Source: Spirosomataceae bacterium (lineage in GTDB: Bacteria > Bacteroidota > Bacteroidia > Cytophagales > Spirosomataceae). From it: a stretch of DNA of 6,394 nt. The stretch covers positions 1 to 6,394 of the forward strand of contig JANQUM010000186.1 of assembly GCA_030731175.1 (NCBI GenBank). Reading direction: 5' to 3'. The notes under the pieces were generated by a model. It made no database searches. It was not told the origin of the DNA and was given only the letters and a program-made list of their open reading frames with translations. This document shows positions 6,238 through 6,394 of this stretch, in pieces (position 1 is the stretch's first letter; each line of letters begins with the position of its first letter). The translations under genes and the position numbers were made by a program.

Positions 6238-6394
6238 TTAAATCAAGCCTTCCAACCGATTGATGCAATTCAAATCTTCAAACGCCACTTTCAGGCGGTC
6301 AATCATGCTTTGCTCGCCTTTACGTAACCAAACACGAGGATCATAGTACTTTTTGTTTGGAACATCTGCACCGTCAGGATTTCCCAACTGCGTT
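6238..6394 (-). CDS. fbaA: class II fructose-bisphosphate aldolase, C-terminal end only
   Basis: Class II fructose-bisphosphate aldolase is the zinc-dependent cytosolic enzyme of glycolysis and gluconeogenesis that splits fructose 1,6-bisphosphate into glyceraldehyde 3-phosphate and dihydroxyacetone phosphate. Only the last 52 codons are in the window; the 5' part lies beyond 6394. The tail reads QLGNPDGADVPNKKYYDPR, then VWLRKGEQSMIDRLKVAFED, then LNCINRLEGLI before a TAA stop. The QLGNP, PNKKYYDPRVWLR and SM..RL..AF..LN patterns closely match the C-terminus of E. coli FbaA (class IIA). The active-site histidines and zinc ligands are outside the window, so activity cannot be judged. An intrinsic terminator follows about 20 bases after the stop, so the gene appears to end its own transcription unit. 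Confidence 0.93.
   Translation of the reverse strand, partial: TQLGNPDGADVPNKKYYDPRVWLRKGEQSMIDRLKVAFEDLNCINRLEGLI

Noticed and set aside
1..6394. CRISPR arrays, tRNA or rRNA genes, insertion sequences, integrase sites
   Set aside because: No regular repeats, tRNA-like cloverleaf, transposase frame or long terminal inverted repeats were seen on reading the window. The spacers are too short to hold such elements.

Overview
The window is an ordinary stretch of chromosome carrying energy-metabolism genes, all on the minus strand. It most likely comes from a member of the Bacteroidota (Cytophagales-like). The grounds are moderately AT-rich DNA, gene starts with A/T-rich leaders and no Shine-Dalgarno sequence, an exact match to the Bacteroidetes -7 promoter box (TAnnTTTG) upstream of the exonuclease gene, and the style of the Nuo and aldolase proteins. 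The genus cannot be fixed from this window.

Read in the direction of transcription (high to low coordinates), the window opens with the last 52 codons of a class II fructose-bisphosphate aldolase (fbaA, 6238-6394). A strong intrinsic terminator follows (6183-6217). Next come a promoter-like box (6172-6179) and a DEDDh-type 3'-5' exonuclease (5330-6148). The rest is the membrane arm of respiratory complex I: nuoK (4913-5248), nuoL (2813-4810), nuoM (1315-2766) and nuoN (1-1253, cut by the window edge before its stop codon). No gene is seen on the plus strand, and no stretch longer than about 100 bases lacks a gene.

NuoK, NuoL, NuoM and NuoN together form the quinone-distal, proton-pumping part of NADH:quinone oxidoreductase. 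The three antiporter-like subunits L, M and N and the small subunit K all retain the charged residues expected of the proton channels, so the pump looks functional. The remaining subunits (A to J) are not in the window and must lie elsewhere: the gene upstream of nuoK is the exonuclease, not nuoJ. Gaps between the nuo genes are 102, 46 and 61 bases, looser than in a tightly overlapping operon, but all genes are co-oriented and no convincing terminator lies between them. One transcript from the exonuclease promoter or from a weak site before nuoK is plausible.

I found no previously undescribed system. The points most worth a second look are the apparent split of the nuo cluster before nuoK, the very compact terminator-promoter junction between fbaA and the exonuclease gene, and a substituted channel motif in NuoM.
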